The position numbers and the translations under genes were made by a program. Below, one piece after another: positions 59,850 through 64,000 of a stretch of 64,000 bases of DNA (position 1 is its first letter; every line of letters starts with the position of its first letter). The stretch lies in NCBI GenBank assembly GCA_930367205.1, contig OV884011.1, forward strand, positions 123,501,866 through 123,565,865. The letters run 5' to 3'. The DNA is from Acanthosoma haemorrhoidale. Its lineage: Eukaryota; Arthropoda; Insecta; Hemiptera; Acanthosomatidae. A model generated the notes under the pieces. It saw only the letters and a list, made by a program, of their open reading frames with translations, made no database searches and had not been told where the DNA came from.

Positions 59850-60785
59850 TATACTTGAAAAAATTGTAGTCAAGTGTGATATATCGAACAATTATCGGTT
59901 TCGTTATGTGAAAACTGTTTTATTTACTGCTTTGATGACGTTTTTTATGAATGGACAGCTCAAGTAACAAAACATAATACAGATCATTTATCAGGATGTT
60001 GACACTTTTAATTTGATAAACTCCTTAATATATATTTATTTATACTATTATTTTATGCAAATCTATTTATCTTTTAATTACAAGTAATTGATTGATAAAT
60101 GATCCTTATTATTTTTCTTCAACTAATTAATATTACTTAATAACATTTACTTATATTTTATAGAGATGGCTATACTTGTCATATCTTCCCACCTTTGTGG
60201 GACAATAGCGTAAAAATTTTTTGTATATCTCCAACTTGTGTAAAATCAACGATACCCTAAAAATAAATAAAGTTCTTCTGGGTTGAAACAGGCTCTAAAC
60301 TTTGACTGGACTGTCCATATTTTGACGCCGTGGATTCTTAATGAGGGAAGAGAGCGGCCCTTGAAAATTGAGCTGTGCCCATTTACTGTCTTCATCAAAG
60401 TGATCAAACTGGACTATTTTTTGCTTTGATAAACATGCTGATCGAAGGATCTGGCCACCAGTTTCACCCCATTAGATCAGAGGCTTTTTAGTTACCAAAT
60501 TTTGGCTCACCTGTAAAATTTCTGAAAATGGATACAGCGGGTTTTGATTCTAAAGGCCTCAGTTATAAACTCACTTGTATTTCTTGAATTACTATATTTT
60601 TCTCCAAATTGAAATTTGATCATAAATAATTGTTTTCTACATTCTTAACTTCACAATGTTTCTAATAATTTCATTTTTTATTAGTTGGAGGGGGAGGGGT
60701 TACCGATCAGATATCTTAATGAGCCTTATTGGCCACATAATTTTTCTGTCCGCTCTCCCCTAACCTTCCTTGTGTTATTCTTTCA
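59850..60785. other. Intergenic or intronic stretch, nothing recognised
   Basis: AT-rich. Could be intron of the host gene. No exon with good sites was seen. Confidence 0.4.
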
Positions 60786-60789
60786 TGTG

Positions 60790-61475
60790 CAGGACTGGGG
60801 ATGACTTCTCTCAGTGTTGTAATTCATTCTCATCTTGTGCTAACAGATTATTCGATCTTTAAAGCCGATGTCAGGCAAATGGTACCGAAAAATCCTTCTA
60901 CATCCTGAGCAGAGGGATTATCAGCGATTCATCTAGAGCATCTCTTAACATGGTCCAGTCTTATAGACTGAAAACAATTAGTTAGCTATATGGCCAAACA
61001 TCCTGCTCCCAAGCACGACCTGTTGAAGGAAGCCTATGTTGATCTCCGGATGGTCCGTAAACGGATCTCCTTACCGACAGCTCATTTCCTATTCCATCCC
61101 CACATTGAATCTGCGCTCACAATCAGATAAATAATCAGGAGCTTCAATCCGGTCGTTTTTTTTATTCCAGTCGCTTCTTCAGCCAAAATCTTCTTTCATC
61201 GCCTAGGCCAGCTTCATCTTGATTGGGATCAAGGTCTGCCAAATGATTTTCAGTCACCGCGGCTGGACTTCCAGTCTCAATAACAAGACTTGGCTAATAT
61301 TCAAATCTTTTTTTTTATCCCAGATGCTTCTTCATCATCTGGCCGGTTTCTGTGGCGTATCGGAACCCTGCTATGCACTCATGTACATTCCTCACGAGAG
61401 CCACAAACGTAAACCATTTATTGCAAGGTTAGTAATCAGGCACAGGCACACAGAGGTTTTCACCAATTAGCAGGC
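60790..61475 (+). pseudogene. BEL/Pao LTR-retrotransposon pol relic (RT and RNase H)
   Basis: The plus strand, over several frames, has FKADVRQM followed by YRKILLHPEQRDYQRF and QSYRLKTIS, the BEL/Pao RT signature (ADIxKMxxQIxVHPxDRxxQRxL…YRLxTV). Later it has SSAKIFFHRLGQLHLDWDQG (linker: AKxLxQxLWxxxxxWDxxL) and AGFCGVSEPCYALMYIPHES, the RNase H start (usual form: HGFCDASExAYxAxVYL) with the first catalytic Asp changed to Gly. Stops and frameshifts are frequent. Integrase and LTRs are not found next to it. AG/GT sites around 61324-61427 look like an exon, but the protein match explains the segment. Confidence 0.75.
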
Positions 61476-61569
61476 GACTAATCACTGTAGTGTGAAGATC
61501 AAATTCTTCTTTGGATTATACAAATATTAATGACTATTATTTTTTGAATAAGCGGTAACAGAAGAAGTG

Positions 61570-61955
61570 AGAGCTCATATGTTACAGGTTAAAAAGACAC
61601 AAGTTTGGGGAACCGGATATGAACGTCATAGGCAGCCCCTGCTCGAAGGTGTCATTGGACAACAAGGTGTTCTCAGACGAGAGTTCTTTTACGCATAAAG
61701 GCTGGAGTCCCAACAATACTCAGACAGTTTGCCCGGATGCCTTTGTATCGTTAGTGATTGCTCCTCAGGCCCCTACCCTCAACCAGCAGGGGCAATGGGC
61801 AAATGGAGCCACGGTACCTGTGGGGAACGAGGCAGCTTTTTACCCCCAAAGCACTATGCCTCCGCTCATGGTCAGAGCGTACACCGATGTCTGCGAGAAG
61901 GCATCAATATATCCTTGGTGTCCGGGCAACAACAGGTAGGTGGCTAGAATCTAAT
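61570..61955 (+). other. Unidentified open stretch, possibly further retroelement relic
   Basis: A GC-richer patch open on the plus strand in more than one frame. The longest (61619-61939, 106 codons) contains FSDESSFTHKGWSP and SLVIAPQAPTLNQQ; another (61729-61947) is Cys/His rich. FSDES faintly recalls the aspartate motif of Tc1-like transposases, but nothing downstream supports that. A preceding AG (TTACAG|GTTAAA) and following CAACAG|GTAGGT would allow an exon. Undecided. Confidence 0.25.
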
Positions 61956-63175
61956 ACCCTAGGCATAATAACCACTCGCAGAAGCCAAGTTAATATATAT
62001 TCAGTATATATATAGTAACGTAGGGGATCTGTCCGATCCATGCCTCCACAATTCTACGGGTGAATTGGGGATACCCTGGTCATCCTAGGCTTGTATGTGT
62101 ATGTCTGTATTGTATGAATGTAAATTGTAAATACCGTAATGAATGAGAGAGTAAATGAAAATTCGTTTATATGGCATTAATGTGATCATTTATCACAATT
62201 ATCTGTTTACCTTTTAGGAAAGAATTTCTTAATTAAGTAATCATCAAATAAAGATTTCTAAAAAAAAGTATCTTAAGGTCTGTAAGATCCTCTAGGTCAA
62301 GCAGGGTGCTTAAAAGATGACAATTTCGCAGTCTCCAGCCAGGTGATCTTCCCCTGAGCTACCCCAGTCAGGCAGTATCAATTCTCTGTAGCTACAATCT
62401 CACAAACATTTTTTCATTTGGATGCTAATTAATTAGAAACCTTTATGATTTGACCCTTGAGTCTGTTTCACCCTTTTCCATATTTCTTCCTCTGTTCTAA
62501 GTTTATTTATTTAGTACTGTTAAATAAGCTTTAAAAGTATTTTGTATAAAATATTATTACTTTTGTATGATTAATAGTAAAGAGAATAAATAAGAAAGAG
62601 TTCATTTCAGTTGTAGGTTTTTTCTTATATTCTTTTCCTACTTGTCAATAAGGAGTTGTTATTTGTTATTATTCGTTAAGTTATTCGTATTTAGATTTAG
62701 AGGCGCTCTAGTGCCTCGTAACTATATGGTATTTATAATGCAACTTCTACTCAAAATAAAGAGCACTATTGAAAAAAAAGAAGAGTTCAAATTTTAAAAC
62801 ATGAAAATACAATGGAAAACTAACAGCTAAAGAAAGCAATTGCATTGCTAAAAGAGGTTAAGGACTTTCCATAAAAAAAAAAGGACTAAAAGGTAACTTT
62901 AAAATGTAATAGAAAATTAATTAAAAATAAATATAGAAGAATAGAAGAAAAAGCCCATAATGCCTCTAGCAGTGCCGAAGAAAAAAAAAAGAAAGTAGTG
63001 TCAATCTATAAAATAATTATAAAATTAATCAGCAGAAGTTAATGAATCCAAAAGCTTATTAATCAAAGCATATGTTGTGGCCACCTCTTGATTATAAATA
63101 ATTATAAGTTACTCTCTTCTCGAGAGATCATATCATATCTATCATTTTTTCCATATGTTTAATAAATAAAACTTA
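61956..63175. other. Intergenic stretch, nothing recognised
   Basis: AT-rich with short TA repeats near 62000. No frame, repeat or RNA gene was called. Confidence 0.5.
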
Positions 63176-63235
63176 TGACGCCAGTTGGAGAGTGGGGGAG
63201 GAAGTTGGAGGGGGTAACCCTCCACCACGACTAGT

Positions 63236-63268
63236 CAGCTATATAAACCGCGTATTCTCAGTCAGACC
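63236..63268 (+). promoter_or_regulatory. TATA plus arthropod initiator-like promoter
   Basis: AGCTATATAAACC is followed about 20 bases on by CTCAGTCAG, which fits the arthropod initiator consensus TCAGTY at a usual TATA distance. It lies directly before a Jockey-like fragment, so it may be a cellular, LTR or chance promoter. Confidence 0.3.
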
Positions 63269-63289
63269 TAAGACTCACAACGCAGATCC

Positions 63290-63605
63290 TGGGCTTGATG
63301 AAACTCTGGAAAACAGCGCAGTGGCATAAGAGACTTCGTAGCACTCACGGAGATCACAGAACGTTTTGGAAGCTGTTGAAGACTACAAAAGGCAAGACAG
63401 CCACTGTCATCTTCACGAAGCAGACAATGTTCTGACTGCTGAGCAACAGGCAACAAAACTGGCCGACCATTACGCTAGGGATATTACGGCTAAGACGGGA
63501 TACTACCACATGCCTCCTCCGGTAGATGCTGAACAGAACCACATGTTTGTATCACCAAAGCAGCTCAAGGCGATGAGATCTTTAATTCAAATTGTTTTAT
63601 GTCTT
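63290..63605 (+). pseudogene. Jockey-like ORF2 linker fragment
   Basis: The plus strand reads RTFWKLLKTTKGKTATVIF and, in another frame, ADNVLTAEQQATKLADHYA, then a PPPVDAEQ run. This is the linker between endonuclease and RT in Jockey-clade ORF2 (usual form FWKLLKxxK … EKAxLLAxHF) and matches the piece at 37.1 kb (KFWKLF … EEKANQLANHY). Frame breaks are present. RT itself is not seen before the fragment ends near 63605. Confidence 0.65.
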
Positions 63606-64000
63606 TGACATAGGAATTCATCCTGATTGAATCGCCCGATCTCAAGGCTAATGTTGTGGTTATTAATAAATTGAGAAACTAGGAATTGTGAAATATATTC
63701 AAATAAAATGGTTATAACAAATAATTATATTTAACATAGAGTACTGACAAAAGTATAAAAAAAAATATTCAATTCCTTTTATATTAGGATAATTACTACT
63801 AATTACAAACATGAATTTGAGCTCAATTTCTTTTAATGGATCCATAATAAGAAACAATATTAATATCACCCAATCGATGATCTTCCTGTAATCCAATCAA
63901 CGTTACTTTCTGCTGTTGGTTCTTCTCCTCTCTTCCTGTATGGTAACCGCCAATTCGGGAGCTTGCTAACTGCGTTCTTCTCAACGGTTGTGCTAAGACA
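63606..64000. other. Window end, nothing recognised
   Basis: AT-rich, with no supported frame. Confidence 0.5.

Noticed and set aside
61324..61427. Well-bounded 104-bp exon candidate
   Set aside because: The encoded residues match BEL/Pao RNase H and neighbouring frames match BEL/Pao RT, so a transposon relic explains it better. In the phase required by the preceding host exon it reads a different, unremarkable peptide.

Overview
The window looks like a piece of an AT-rich arthropod nuclear genome, probably insect or crustacean; I cannot place it more closely. The evidence is the lack of bacterial-style gene packing, GT/AG-bounded exons, Jockey-type non-LTR retrotransposons, BEL/Pao and Ty3/gypsy LTR elements, and a primer-binding site matching animal tRNA-Phe. 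Almost everything recognisable is a mobile element or a relic of one. The only convincing host-gene material is a pair of phase-compatible exons near 57.3 and 59.4 kb.

Layout: 0-7.9 kb is mostly featureless AT-rich DNA with a 47-base A run, a CT/AT microsatellite, a hammerhead-ribozyme-like relic (6.0 kb) and an LTR-like patch (6.5 kb). 7.9-11 kb holds a Jockey relic, a decayed Ty3 pol fragment, an open coiled-coil frame, a diverged LTR and a complete solo LTR with a GTTAT target duplication (10128-10938). 11-20.4 kb is sparse.

20.5-33.4 kb is the core: four Ty3/gypsy-type insertions packed head to tail in TA repeats. Element A (20542-25181, +) has identical 184-bp LTRs, a tRNA-Phe primer site and an open RT-RNase H-integrase frame, but a ~249-bp purine-only (GA)n tract stands where the rest of gag and the protease active site should be. 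Next come a related solo LTR (25215-25391), element B (25429-28581, -, an older deleted relative of A), and element C (28622-33439, -). C is an unrelated, apparently intact Ty3-like element with identical 314-bp LTRs, an open gag, an open pol, a canonical A AAA AAC frameshift site between them, and no recognisable tRNA primer site.

33.4-57.2 kb carries many fragments of one Jockey-like family in both orientations. Their 3' tails share two small hairpins whose stems are kept by wobble changes. This stretch also holds an older plus-strand Jockey element (45.1-47.2 kb), a decayed PIN-like gene relic (47.7 kb) and a second solo LTR (50666-51557, TCCCC target duplication). 57.2-64 kb contains the two host exons, a decayed BEL/Pao RT-RNase H segment (60.8-61.5 kb) and another Jockey piece (63.3 kb).

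In element C, gag and a frameshifted Gag-Pol would give capsid, protease, RT/RNase H and integrase, and the LTRs would supply promoter and polyadenylation signals. Elements A and B could move only with proteins supplied in trans. All family calls come from motifs read by eye; no database search was possible.
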